From an uncultured Clostridia bacterium (lineage in GTDB: Bacteria; Bacillota; Clostridia; Oscillospirales; Ruminococcaceae): a DNA stretch of 64,000 nucleotides. Of this stretch, positions 42,323 through 50,681 are shown piece after piece. Each line of letters starts with the position of its first letter. The first letter of the stretch is position 1. Below the pieces are notes generated by a model. It was not told the DNA's origin. It made no database searches and worked only from the letters and a program-made list of their open reading frames with translations. The position numbers were made by a program, and so were the translations under genes. Where the stretch lies: the NCBI GenBank assembly GCA_945923775.1, contig CAMELR010000001.1, positions 124,001 to 188,000 of the forward strand, written 5' to 3'.

Positions 42323-44038
42323 TTATCTGTGCCTCCTGCGCACCCAGATAACTACACCGGCCACGATAACTACTACCGGCACGATGATACACAGAACTAC
42401 AGCAAGGATATTCGCATTGCCCTGGTTTACCTCAAAGCCGACGTTGCTGAACGACTTTGCCGTGATAGTGATACCCTCGGTCTTGCCGGAGATATAGTTG
42501 AACATGTTTATCATGAAGTCCTGGTTGTTGGAGTTCGCATAGCTCATGAACATGCTGCTGCATATCATGTCGGAACCGAACGCCACAACTCTGGTGACTT
42601 CCTGAGTATTGCTGTGAACCTTGTACGCTGCAACAGCGTCGTTAAAGGAGCCGGACTCTGCGCCGGACTTGTCGAATTCATCGTCGGAAAGGGTGCTTAT
42701 CGGGCGGAGGTAAGCTCCGTCGTAGCTCTTTATAAGGACCTTCTGCTCAACGCTGCCCTTTGTTCCGCCCTCCCAGAGCTGCTGAACAGGACGGATATAC
42801 GCGTCGTAGGTAATAAGGCTGCTGCCGTAAGCGCTGCCGGCGTAGTCGGTATCCTGGATCTGCTGGAGATGTACATACTCCATGTTGCCGTAGGAATACT
42901 CGGTGTTGCTCTGGAGCACAAGGCTGTCGCCGATGGATATACCCCACTCCGCGAGGAAGGACGCGAGGTTCTTCATAGAGGAATCCTCGGGGTTCTCCGG
43001 CGCGTAGTCAGGCTGGCTGTAGGAAGCGAAGTAGATGAGGCTCTTGCCGAATGCGCCGCCGTTGTCAAGGAACGCGGACAGCTTTGTAAGGCTGTCGTTG
43101 TCGTAGTCCATAGAAGGCGCGTACATCACGATGTAGTCGATATCGCTGTAGATCTCAGCCACCTGCTGGAGGTTGATGGTCTCGATATCGTAGCCGTTCT
43201 TGCTGAGCAGCGAAGAAAGCGAGCTGCTGTCAGCCTCGCCGAAGCCCTCGGTGAACGCAACGCGCACCGGGTCGGTGTTGGTGACGTACATTATAGCGGA
43301 AATAGCCGCCTGCTCCACGTTGCTGCCCTCGATTATCTGGGAAGCGTAGGAGCTGTTGACGTACTGGTTTACGTATTGCTCGATGTAGGTCTCGGGATAG
43401 CCGTACTGCGACAGGTTATCGCGGAACGTCGGGCAGGAGAAGTACTCGCCGGGAGTGATTATGCGGTGGCGGTTGGTGTCCTTGGACTCCACCACGATGT
43501 AGTTCTCGGAAAGCGTCTCACCGTTGAATCTGGAGGTGAAATCCGGATTCTGGTCTATCTTGAGGTACTGGAGCTTGAAATGCTCGTTCTCCATAGCCAT
43601 CTTGTTGAGAAGCTCGTTGACGCTCTTATAGAAGGAGCTGCCGCCCTCGAAGCTGGATTCGGTATTCATGACGGAGACGGTAACGTCCTTGTCAAGCCCG
43701 GTGAGGTAGTTCGTGGTGGCCTCGTCGAGGGTGTAGATACCCGTGTCGGTGAGGTCGGCGGTGGTATCGATACGGTCGGAGATTATGCTGACGATAACGT
43801 TCAGCACTACGACTGCGGCGATGAAAAGCACCGTCAGCACGACTGCCATCGTGCCATGCTTGAGGTTGCGCTTATTGAAGGTGTGCTTGCGCGCGGCGGG
43901 GTTTCCGTTCTGTATCTCAGCCTGCTTCTTAGCGGACTTTGCAGTTTCCTCCGGCTTGGTTTCCTCTGCGGGGGAAACGTTTTCAGCGGCAGGCGCAGTC
44001 TGCTCCTGCTCGATGTTTTCGTTATTTGATTCGTTCAT
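42323..44038 (-). CDS. Gldg-family ABC-system auxiliary protein
   Basis: A 571-aa protein: a long acidic/Ala-rich cytoplasmic N-terminus (~75 residues), one membrane segment (GTMAVVLTVLFIAAVVVLNVIVSII), a large outside domain with DKDVTVSVMNTES and VRVAFTEGFGEAD (like the GldG auxiliary domain), and a second membrane helix near the end (VVLCIIVPVVVIVAGVVIWV). The ATG at 44038 with AAGGGGGAGC upstream is used rather than the track start. It lies between the permease and the DUF4340 gene. Gldg proteins couple ABC transporters to secretion or gliding in Bacteroidetes; the role here is unproven. Confidence 0.92.
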   Translation of the reverse strand: MNESNNENIEQEQTAPAAENVSPAEETKPEETAKSAKKQAEIQNGNPAARKHTFNKRNLKHGTMAVVLTVLFIAAVVVLNVIVSIISDRIDTTADLTDTGIYTLDEATTNYLTGLDKDVTVSVMNTESSFEGGSSFYKSVNELLNKMAMENEHFKLQYLKIDQNPDFTSRFNGETLSENYIVVESKDTNRHRIITPGEYFSCPTFRDNLSQYGYPETYIEQYVNQYVNSSYASQIIEGSNVEQAAISAIMYVTNTDPVRVAFTEGFGEADSSSLSSLLSKNGYDIETINLQQVAEIYSDIDYIVMYAPSMDYDNDSLTKLSAFLDNGGAFGKSLIYFASYSQPDYAPENPEDSSMKNLASFLAEWGISIGDSLVLQSNTEYSYGNMEYVHLQQIQDTDYAGSAYGSSLITYDAYIRPVQQLWEGGTKGSVEQKVLIKSYDGAYLRPISTLSDDEFDKSGAESGSFNDAVAAYKVHSNTQEVTRVVAFGSDMICSSMFMSYANSNNQDFMINMFNYISGKTEGITITAKSFSNVGFEVNQGNANILAVVLCIIVPVVVIVAGVVIWVRRRHR

Positions 44039-44054
44039 GTCTGCTCCCCCTTTC

Positions 44055-44780
44055 TCAGCTCCAGCGGCGGCGTTCAATAACGCGCATCGTCAGGAAGTTG
44101 AAAACTACTATCAGGCTCAGGAAGAACAGGATATTCTTCAGGCTGAAAATGCCGGCGGTGAACTCCTGGTACTTATAGAGCACCGCAAGCGCGTTGATGA
44201 TGTCCTTGAGGAACGTCACCGAAACGAAGTTTGAAATGACATCGAACAGACACAGCAGGATATTGACGCCGATGCTGCCGATAGCCGCGATCATCTGGTT
44301 CTCGGTAAGGCTGGAAATGAAGATGCCCACGGAGATAAATACCGCGCCCATCAGCACAATGCCTACGAAGTTACCGAAGAACCCTGCCCAGCCGAACTCA
44401 GTACCCGTACCGGAACCGTTGACAGCCGCAGCCAGACCCAGCGCGTAAATGAACATCACAGCCGCGCCGATAAGGAAGATGAAGAACGCCGCGAGGAACT
44501 TCCCCGCAACCAGCCCGAACAGGCTCACCGGGGAGGTCAGCGTGAGCTGATCCGTTTTCTGGCGCTTGTCGTCCGCCATGGTCCTCATGGTGAGTATCGG
44601 AATGAGAATCATCATTATAAAGAACATCCACAGAAAAACGTACTGCATGTCTGCGGAACCGCTGGAAAGGCAGGTTATCCACAGGAACAGTCCGGAGAAT
44701 CCGTAGAACACCGCAAGGTAAACATAGCCCAGCGGCGAAGTGAAATAGGAAGCGAACTCGCGCTTCAGAATAGCCGTCAT
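44055..44780 (-). CDS. ABC transporter permease (ABC-2 type, Gld-associated)
   Basis: A 241-aa integral membrane protein with six predicted helices. It starts MTAILKREFASYFTSPLGYVYLAV, the usual start of GldF-like permeases; RTMADDKRQKTDQLTLTSPVS is the conserved cytoplasmic coupling loop. It overlaps the ATPase by 4 bases. It probably moves an unknown substrate or peptide outward. Confidence 0.94.
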   Translation of the reverse strand: MTAILKREFASYFTSPLGYVYLAVFYGFSGLFLWITCLSSGSADMQYVFLWMFFIMMILIPILTMRTMADDKRQKTDQLTLTSPVSLFGLVAGKFLAAFFIFLIGAAVMFIYALGLAAAVNGSGTGTEFGWAGFFGNFVGIVLMGAVFISVGIFISSLTENQMIAAIGSIGVNILLCLFDVISNFVSVTFLKDIINALAVLYKYQEFTAGIFSLKNILFFLSLIVVFNFLTMRVIERRRWS

Positions 44781-45745
44781 CTTGCCGCACCTCCGTTGTC
44801 GATATTGCCGTAGAAATCACCGGTGGTGAGCTTGAGGAAGATCTCCTCAAGGGTAAGCTCGCTGCTTCTCATGAGCAGTATCGGGTAGTTTCTCGCCGCC
44901 ATGCGCTTGAATACCTCACGGCGAATGTCGCAGCCCTCCTGGGCGTTGAGTTCATACTCGCCGATTGTCTTATCTATAGTGCGGTTGAGGTGTACCTCCA
45001 CCATCTGGGGGATCTGCTCAAGCAGCGCCTTGACTTCCTTTGTCGGACCCTCGATCTGCACGGTCAGCTTGTGGTCGGCTGAGAGGTTGTGCGAAAGGTT
45101 CTCGGCGGTGTCGTTTGCAACCAGCTTTCCCTTGTCGATTACGACTATCTTGTCGCAGACCGCCTGCACCTCAGACAGAATATGCGAGGAAAGAATTACG
45201 GTGTGGTTCTTTCCGAGCTTCTTGATGAGCGTGCGTATCTCGATTATCTGCTTCGGGTCAAGACCTACGGTCGGCTCGTCGAGTATCAGCACCTTGGGAT
45301 TCCCGACCAGCGCCTGAGCCAGACCCACACGCTGCTTGTAGCCCTTTGAAAGGTTGCGGATAACGCGCTTCTGCACGTCGGTGATCTTCACGAGGCGGCA
45401 TATCTCGTCGAGATGGGAGCGCTTCGGAAGCTTGCACTTTTTCAGGTCGTACACGAAATTGAGGTACTCCATGACGGTCATGTCAAGGTACAGCGGAGGA
45501 AGCTCCGGCAGGTAGCCGATGTCCTTCTTTGCACGCACGGGATCCTCCAGAATATCGACGCCGTTGATGAGCGCCTGTCCGCCAGAGGAGGAGAGGTAGC
45601 CGGTCAGCATGTTCATCGTGGTGGACTTTCCCGCGCCGTTAGGCCCCAGGAAGCCGAGTATCTCGCTCTCACCGGCAGTGAAGCTGATACCGTCCACGGC
45701 TAATTTGCTGCCGTAGCTTTTGCTTAGGTTTTTTACTTCGATCAT
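44777..45745 (-). CDS. ABC transporter ATP-binding protein (Gld-associated)
   Basis: A 322-aa ATPase. Walker A GPNGAGKST, Q-loop GYLPELPPLYLD, signature LSKGYKQRVGLAQ, Walker B VLILDEPTVGLD and H-loop LSSHILSEV are intact. The C-terminal ~90 residues are an added domain typical of GldA-like proteins. It is the first gene of the four-gene operon and is preceded by AAAAGGAC and a palindromic site. Confidence 0.96.
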   Translation of the reverse strand: MIEVKNLSKSYGSKLAVDGISFTAGESEILGFLGPNGAGKSTTMNMLTGYLSSSGGQALINGVDILEDPVRAKKDIGYLPELPPLYLDMTVMEYLNFVYDLKKCKLPKRSHLDEICRLVKITDVQKRVIRNLSKGYKQRVGLAQALVGNPKVLILDEPTVGLDPKQIIEIRTLIKKLGKNHTVILSSHILSEVQAVCDKIVVIDKGKLVANDTAENLSHNLSADHKLTVQIEGPTKEVKALLEQIPQMVEVHLNRTIDKTIGEYELNAQEGCDIRREVFKRMAARNYPILLMRSSELTLEEIFLKLTTGDFYGNIDNGGAAR

Positions 45746-45788
45746 GTTATGTCCTTTTCCGCATGTTGTTCATACGGCTGATTAGTTA

Positions 45789-45822
45789 GGGTATATATCC
45801 ATAGCATACCGGACATATACCC
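45789..45822. promoter_or_regulatory. Palindromic candidate operator upstream of the Gld-type ABC operon
   Basis: Near-perfect 12-base inverted repeat, GGGTATATATCC and GGACATATACCC, spaced by 10 bases, in the 165-base gap between gltX and the ABC ATPase gene. The dyad and the location suggest a repressor or activator binding site. No confident -35/-10 was found, so the promoter is not resolved. Confidence 0.5.
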
Positions 45823-45910
45823 GGTCATATATCAGCTTAACACACTAAAGTGATGAAAGTGTGAATCAGGCATGAATATACAGTTAAAATTGACGCGTCC
45901 GGAGCGTTTA

Positions 45911-47359
45911 TCAGCAGATCTCGGCCGTGAGTTTCTCGACAGCCTTGTGCATGCGGTCGAGGGTATCCTGCTTGCCGAGGATCTTCGCAAGCTCCACGCC
46001 GCCGCCGGGGGTGACAGCCTTTCCGCTGAGAGCTACGCGCAGCGGGTAGAGGTACAGACCGTTCTTCACGCCGTCTGCCTCGATCTGCTTGAAGAGCGCG
46101 TCGTGGATATTTTCGGTGGTGAAATCCTGAATGCCCTCGATAACGGGAATGAGCTTCTTAAGAGCCTCAAGGGAGGTCTGCGGAGTGGTTTTCATCTTCT
46201 TGCTGACATACATGTCGATGGAATATTCCGGCATCTGGTCGATGAAGTCAACGCGCTCGGGAATATCGTTGAAAACCTCGGTTCTGGGCTGAAGTCCTGC
46301 GCAGAGGAGCGGCATGTCGATATCAGTGCGCTTGCAGGTCTGGCGAATCCACGGCTCTGCGTACTCGATGAACTTCTCAAGCGGCAGGTTGCGGATATAA
46401 ACAGCGTTTATCGCAGTGAGCTTCAGCGGGTCGAATATCGCCGGGGACTTGGAGATACCGGAAAGGTCGAACGCCTCGATCATCTCGTCCAGTGTGAAGA
46501 TCTCCTGCTCGCCCTTGGGAGCCCAGCCCAGCAGCAGAATGTAGTTCAGGATAGCTTCGGTGAGGTAGCCCTTTGCGCGGAAATCCTCGAAGGAAGCGTC
46601 GCCGTCGCGCTTGGACAGCTTGTGAGTAGCGTCGCGCATGATGTGCTCAACATGAATGTAAACCGGAGGCTCCCAGCCGAACGCGGAGTAGAGCAGATTG
46701 TACTTCGGAGCGGAGGAAAGGTACTCGTTGCCTCTTACGACGTGGGTTATGCCCATAGTGTGGTCGTCGACCACGTTTGCGAAGTTGTAGGTCGGCATGC
46801 CGTCGGACTTGAGCAGCACCTGGTCGTCCAGGTCGGTGTTCTCGACCGTGATATCGCCGTAGATCTCATCGTGGAACGTGGTGGTACCCTCGTTCGGGAT
46901 CTTCTGGCGGATAACGCAGGATTCGCCCGCGTCGTGGCGCTTCTTCGCCTCGGCGGGGTCGAGGTCGCGGCAGGGGCAGCGGTTAGCGGAGGCAAGACCG
47001 TTCGCGGTATCCTCGCTGCTGTCCTCGCTCTTGGTGCAGAAGCAGTAGTAAGCGTGGCCGCTCTCGACCAGCTTCTCTGCGTATTCCTTGAACATACCCA
47101 TGCGCTGGCTCTGAATATACGGACCGCAGGGGCCGCCGATATCCGGGCCTTCGTCCCAGTTCAGGCCGCATGTCTTGAGGGTTCTGTATATAACATCAGT
47201 TGCGCCCTCAACGTAGCGCCCCTGGTCTGTGTCCTCGATTCGGAGAATGAACTTTCCGTGGTTCTTTCTCGCGATGAGGTAAGTATACAGCGCGGTGCGC
47301 AGATTGCCTATATGCATGTACCCAGTAGGGCTGGGCGCAAATCTTGTCCTGACTTCCAT
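45911..47359 (-). CDS. gltX: Glutamate--tRNA ligase
   Basis: A 482-aa class I aminoacyl-tRNA synthetase. The HIGH-like motif is PSPTGYMHIGNLRTALY, and KLSKRDGDASFEDF carries the KMSKS equivalent. The C-terminal anticodon domain ends RMHKAVEKLTAEIC. It is followed by the ABC region and is preceded by ribF at ~75 bases. Whether it also charges tRNA-Gln (non-discriminating) cannot be decided here. Confidence 0.97.
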   Translation of the reverse strand: MEVRTRFAPSPTGYMHIGNLRTALYTYLIARKNHGKFILRIEDTDQGRYVEGATDVIYRTLKTCGLNWDEGPDIGGPCGPYIQSQRMGMFKEYAEKLVESGHAYYCFCTKSEDSSEDTANGLASANRCPCRDLDPAEAKKRHDAGESCVIRQKIPNEGTTTFHDEIYGDITVENTDLDDQVLLKSDGMPTYNFANVVDDHTMGITHVVRGNEYLSSAPKYNLLYSAFGWEPPVYIHVEHIMRDATHKLSKRDGDASFEDFRAKGYLTEAILNYILLLGWAPKGEQEIFTLDEMIEAFDLSGISKSPAIFDPLKLTAINAVYIRNLPLEKFIEYAEPWIRQTCKRTDIDMPLLCAGLQPRTEVFNDIPERVDFIDQMPEYSIDMYVSKKMKTTPQTSLEALKKLIPVIEGIQDFTTENIHDALFKQIEADGVKNGLYLYPLRVALSGKAVTPGGGVELAKILGKQDTLDRMHKAVEKLTAEIC

Positions 47360-47435
47360 TTCTGTATTCCTTTCCTGCCGGTCCCCCGGCGTTTTTGACC
47401 GCTTCTGAAACCGGCTTCACAGTTTCAGAGTCGCC

Positions 47436-48356
47436 TTATTTAAGCGCTTCTTCCTTGTCGCGCGCTATCTGTGCTTTCAGCTCGTCAAGTCCGGCGAACT
47501 TGGTCTCCGGACGTATGAAGCGCACCAGTGCGACTGCTATGTCCTGACCGTAAAGGTCGCCGTCAAAGCCGATGATGTAGGTCTCCATCACTGCGCCGGA
47601 GCCGTCCCGCCTGTGCTGGACGGTGGGCTTCACGCCGATGTTAGTGACCCCGTGGTACTGCTTCCCCGCCACCTCTACGTAGCTCTTGTAGACTCCGTAG
47701 CGCGGGATAATATTCGTGTCCGGGATAACCTGGTTTATCGTCGGGAAATCAATGGTCCGTCCGATCTCGTTTCCCCGGATAACCGGCAGCCTGTACCACA
47801 GCTCATAGCCCAGCAGCCGGTTAGCTTCTTCTATTTCTCCCCGGCGTATATGCTCGCGGATACGCGTGGAGCTTATCATCTTGCCGTCAAGGCAGACGTC
47901 CTTCACCACCTCGACGCGCATTCCGTACTTCGCGCCGATCTCCCCGAGTCTCTCCGGAGTGCCGCTGCCGCCCTTTCCGAACCGGAAATTGCTTCCGCAG
48001 CAGGCGAAGCCCGCGTTCAGCCGGTCGATAAGTATTTTCTTCACGAAGTCCTCGTCGGACAGCGCGCAGACCTCCGCAAAATCCGGCGCGTAGATGTACT
48101 TCACGCCGATCTTCTGCATAAGCTCGCACTTGTTCTCGAACGAGATTATATCCTCCGGCCCGCGGAACTTCGGCAGCGTGGTGTCGCAGTTGAACGTGAA
48201 CACCGCCGGTTTTAGCCCCTCCTGAGCCATCGCCGTGCGTATAACGCCGACATGTCCCAGGTGAAGCCCGTCAAAGTAACCCAGCGCGACGGCGGTCTTT
48301 TCCTCCGGGCGCAGGCTGCTGTTAGTTATGTCTATCAAATTAAATCCACCATTCAT
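47436..48356 (-). CDS. ribF: Bifunctional riboflavin kinase/FAD synthetase
   Basis: A 306-aa enzyme converting riboflavin to FMN and FMN to FAD. The N-terminal adenylyltransferase has ALGYFDGLHLGHVGV and ISSTRIREHIRRG; the C-terminal kinase has GRTIDFPTINQ and the MET-YIIGFDGDLYG block. The ATG at 48356 has no good ribosome site; a TTG six codons downstream (48338, MIDITNSS) has GGTGG in position and is a plausible alternative. It follows truB, the standard order. Confidence 0.96.
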   Translation of the reverse strand: MNGGFNLIDITNSSLRPEEKTAVALGYFDGLHLGHVGVIRTAMAQEGLKPAVFTFNCDTTLPKFRGPEDIISFENKCELMQKIGVKYIYAPDFAEVCALSDEDFVKKILIDRLNAGFACCGSNFRFGKGGSGTPERLGEIGAKYGMRVEVVKDVCLDGKMISSTRIREHIRRGEIEEANRLLGYELWYRLPVIRGNEIGRTIDFPTINQVIPDTNIIPRYGVYKSYVEVAGKQYHGVTNIGVKPTVQHRRDGSGAVMETYIIGFDGDLYGQDIAVALVRFIRPETKFAGLDELKAQIARDKEEALK

Positions 48357-48374
48357 ACCGGATACCCGGTATTT

Positions 48375-49259
48375 TTATTCCGAGCGGAACTGCTTGATCG
48401 AAACCAGTTCCCCTTCAGCATTGATCTTTCCTACTCCGAGGAACTCCCCTCCGGAGGTAACTCTCGCAAGTTCGTCCACGGGAGCGCGCTTCTGGAGCCT
48501 TTCAGCGTCCAGGCGTACGCCGTTGAGGTACATTCTTGTCTGCACCTCGTCGAGGGGTATCTCGGGAAGCGGCGCGAACAGCTCCGAAACCGGAAGCAGC
48601 CACTTTTCGAGCTGCTCCGGGGAAGCATTCCGCACCTCGTCCAGCTCGTGACACTGCTCCAGTGTGAAGCCGCAGCTTTTCGTCCTGCACAGGCTTGTCA
48701 TGACCGCGCCGGTGCAGACGCTCTCGCCGATGTCGTTTATCAGCGTGCGGATATAGGTGCCGCCGGAGCAGTCCACGTCGAGCACTCCGTCTGTCCCGTC
48801 GAAGCTGACCAGCTCCAGGCGGGATATCGTCGCGGGGCGCGGCTTGCGCTCCACTTCGATTCCGCGGCGCGCCAGGTCGCAGAGCTTCTGCCCGTTGACC
48901 TTCAGCGCGGAGTACATCGGAGGCACCTGCATGATGTCGCCCCGGAAATCGTCCAGAGCGAACCTCATCTCGTCCTCGGAAATGCCATTTTCACAGCGCG
49001 AGCGGAGCTTCCCCCAGATATCCTGGGTATCCGAAACGAACCCCAGCCGGAACCCAGCCCGGTAGCTCTTGCTGTCGTCCGGAACCAGGTCGACCGCCTT
49101 CGTAGCGCCGCCGACGAACACCGGGAGCACCCCGGTAGCCATCGGGTCGAGGGTCCCCCCGTGCCCGATTTTCTTAGTCCCGAAAGCCCTTCTCATGGAA
49201 GCCACCACGTCGAAGGAGGTGAACTCCTGGGGCTTGTTTATGCAGATTATTCCGGTCAT
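48375..49259 (-). CDS. truB: tRNA pseudouridine55 synthase
   Basis: A 294-aa enzyme making Psi55 in the T loop. The catalytic Asp is in GHGGTLDPMATGVLPV; other motifs are INKPQEFTSFDVV and GGTYIRTLINDIG. Overlaps nrnA by 4 bases (ATGA). It sits before ribF as in most Firmicutes. Confidence 0.98.
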   Translation of the reverse strand: MTGIICINKPQEFTSFDVVASMRRAFGTKKIGHGGTLDPMATGVLPVFVGGATKAVDLVPDDSKSYRAGFRLGFVSDTQDIWGKLRSRCENGISEDEMRFALDDFRGDIMQVPPMYSALKVNGQKLCDLARRGIEVERKPRPATISRLELVSFDGTDGVLDVDCSGGTYIRTLINDIGESVCTGAVMTSLCRTKSCGFTLEQCHELDEVRNASPEQLEKWLLPVSELFAPLPEIPLDEVQTRMYLNGVRLDAERLQKRAPVDELARVTSGGEFLGVGKINAEGELVSIKQFRSE

Positions 49260-50218
49260 ATCGAGTTACCGAGCGCCTTCGCGCATGCCCATACTATTTT
49301 CTTCTCCGCGTCCTCAAGCGTGGTTTCGAACGCGCAGCCTGCGGCTCTTGCATGACCTCCGCCGCCGAACTGCTGAGCGATCGCGGAAACGTCCGCGTTC
49401 TCGCTCGAGCGCAGGGAAACCTTGTAGAATCCCGGAGTTTTCTCCTTGATGCAGATACCGATATCCACGCCCTCTATCTGGCGCGGTATCGCGGAAAGCG
49501 CGCCGACGTCCTCGCTGTCTATGCCCTCGATGGAGTCGATGAGCGACTGCGTAACATCTATCAAGGCTATCCTGCCGCCCGCGTAGTAGCGTATCTTGCT
49601 GAGCGCGAGCTGCTCGAGCTTCAGTCTGCCCTGGCTCTTCATGTCGAACATCGCGTAGTTTATCGGCACGATGTCGGCGCCGAGCTTTATCAGCTCCGCA
49701 GCGTAGACATGGGTCTGCGGCGAGGTGTTGCTGTACTTGAAGCAGCCACTGTCCGTCGCGATCCCCGTGTAGAGGCTGTCCGCGATGGAGCTTGTGATCC
49801 TTACTTCCTTCATGGAGATGAGCAGCTCGAACATCAGCTCGGCAGCCGCCGCGTACTCCGGAGCAAGCAGCAGCCGCTCGGCGTACTCGGTATTGCTGAC
49901 GTGGTGATCTATGCAGAGCTGAGTTTTCTCGCCGACCTCGCGCATGCCGTAAAGCAGCTTGGTGTCTGCGACGTCCACGGCTACGATGGTCTCCGGCTCG
50001 AACTCCTGCTCCTTCAGTTCGCGGAACATATACCCGAACTTCTTCGGTATCGGGTCGGGGCACGCGGTCTTAGCGAGCTTGCCTATCTGCTGGAGCGCGC
50101 CGCAAAGCGCAGTTCCGCAGCCGACCGTATCTCCGTCGGGGCTGCCGTGCATAAGGATAAGGAAGCGGTCGTGCTCACGAAGGAAATTCGCCGCTTCGTT
50201 AAGGTCAATTCTCCTCAT
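49256..50218 (-). CDS. nrnA: DHH-family nanoRNase/pAp phosphatase (NrnA-like)
   Basis: A 320-aa DHH/DHHA1 phosphoesterase. Motifs: MHGSPDGDTVGCG, AVDVADTKLL, the DHH in IDHHVSN, and the DHHA1 end GGGGHARAAGCAFE. NrnA degrades 2-5-nt RNA and pAp. It overlaps rbfA by 14 bases and is in its usual position between rbfA and truB. Confidence 0.94.
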   Translation of the reverse strand: MRRIDLNEAANFLREHDRFLILMHGSPDGDTVGCGTALCGALQQIGKLAKTACPDPIPKKFGYMFRELKEQEFEPETIVAVDVADTKLLYGMREVGEKTQLCIDHHVSNTEYAERLLLAPEYAAAAELMFELLISMKEVRITSSIADSLYTGIATDSGCFKYSNTSPQTHVYAAELIKLGADIVPINYAMFDMKSQGRLKLEQLALSKIRYYAGGRIALIDVTQSLIDSIEGIDSEDVGALSAIPRQIEGVDIGICIKEKTPGFYKVSLRSSENADVSAIAQQFGGGGHARAAGCAFETTLEDAEKKIVWACAKALGNSI

Positions 50219-50600
50219 CAGGCTCCTCCGCTTCTTCGTTCGCCGTATCCTCTACAGGCTTGGGAAGTCCTGCGATTATCTTTTCGATGTGTTCGCTGTA
50301 CTCAAGGGAATTATCCGGCAGGAATATGAACTCCGGCATTTTTCTCATGCGGATCCTTGCCGCGATCTCTCTCTTGAAGTAGCCGGAAGCGGCGGTCATG
50401 CCCTCCACGGCCTTTGCGGTCCTGCCCTCGCCGCCGAGGCACGCGATGTGCACCTTGCAGTAGGAAAGGTCGCTGGTAAGCTCACAGTGAGTTACCGTTA
50501 CAAAATTCTTTGATACTCTCGGGTCCTTCACGCCGCTCACAGCCGCGGAAAGCTCCCTCTTTATATCCTCGGAAAGTCTTTTTAAGTTGAAATTAGCCAT
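50205..50600 (-). CDS. rbfA: Ribosome-binding factor A
   Basis: A 131-aa 30S maturation factor with a KH-like fold: RLSEDIKRELSAAVSGVKDPRV, DLSYCKVHIACLG and GYFKREIAARIRMRKMPEFIFLPDNS. It has an acidic tail. The ATG at 50600 with GGAGGTTTT upstream is chosen over the track start. It lies 80 bases after infB. Confidence 0.97.
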   Translation of the reverse strand: MANFNLKRLSEDIKRELSAAVSGVKDPRVSKNFVTVTHCELTSDLSYCKVHIACLGGEGRTAKAVEGMTAASGYFKREIAARIRMRKMPEFIFLPDNSLEYSEHIEKIIAGLPKPVEDTANEEAEEPDEEN

Positions 50601-50681
50601 AAAACCTCCCTGTGTGCGGCTCACGCCGCGTCGGAAAACCCCGCCGGGGCGCGGAACGCTCCGCACCCGCAGTCGGCGTTA

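Noticed and set aside
42329-44029. 566-aa plus-strand ORF
   Set aside because: Antisense shadow of the Gldg-like gene; no domain or start site.
45839-45910. CACTAAAGTG palindrome upstream of the ABC operon as a second operator
   Set aside because: Short and AT-rich; no matching second copy.
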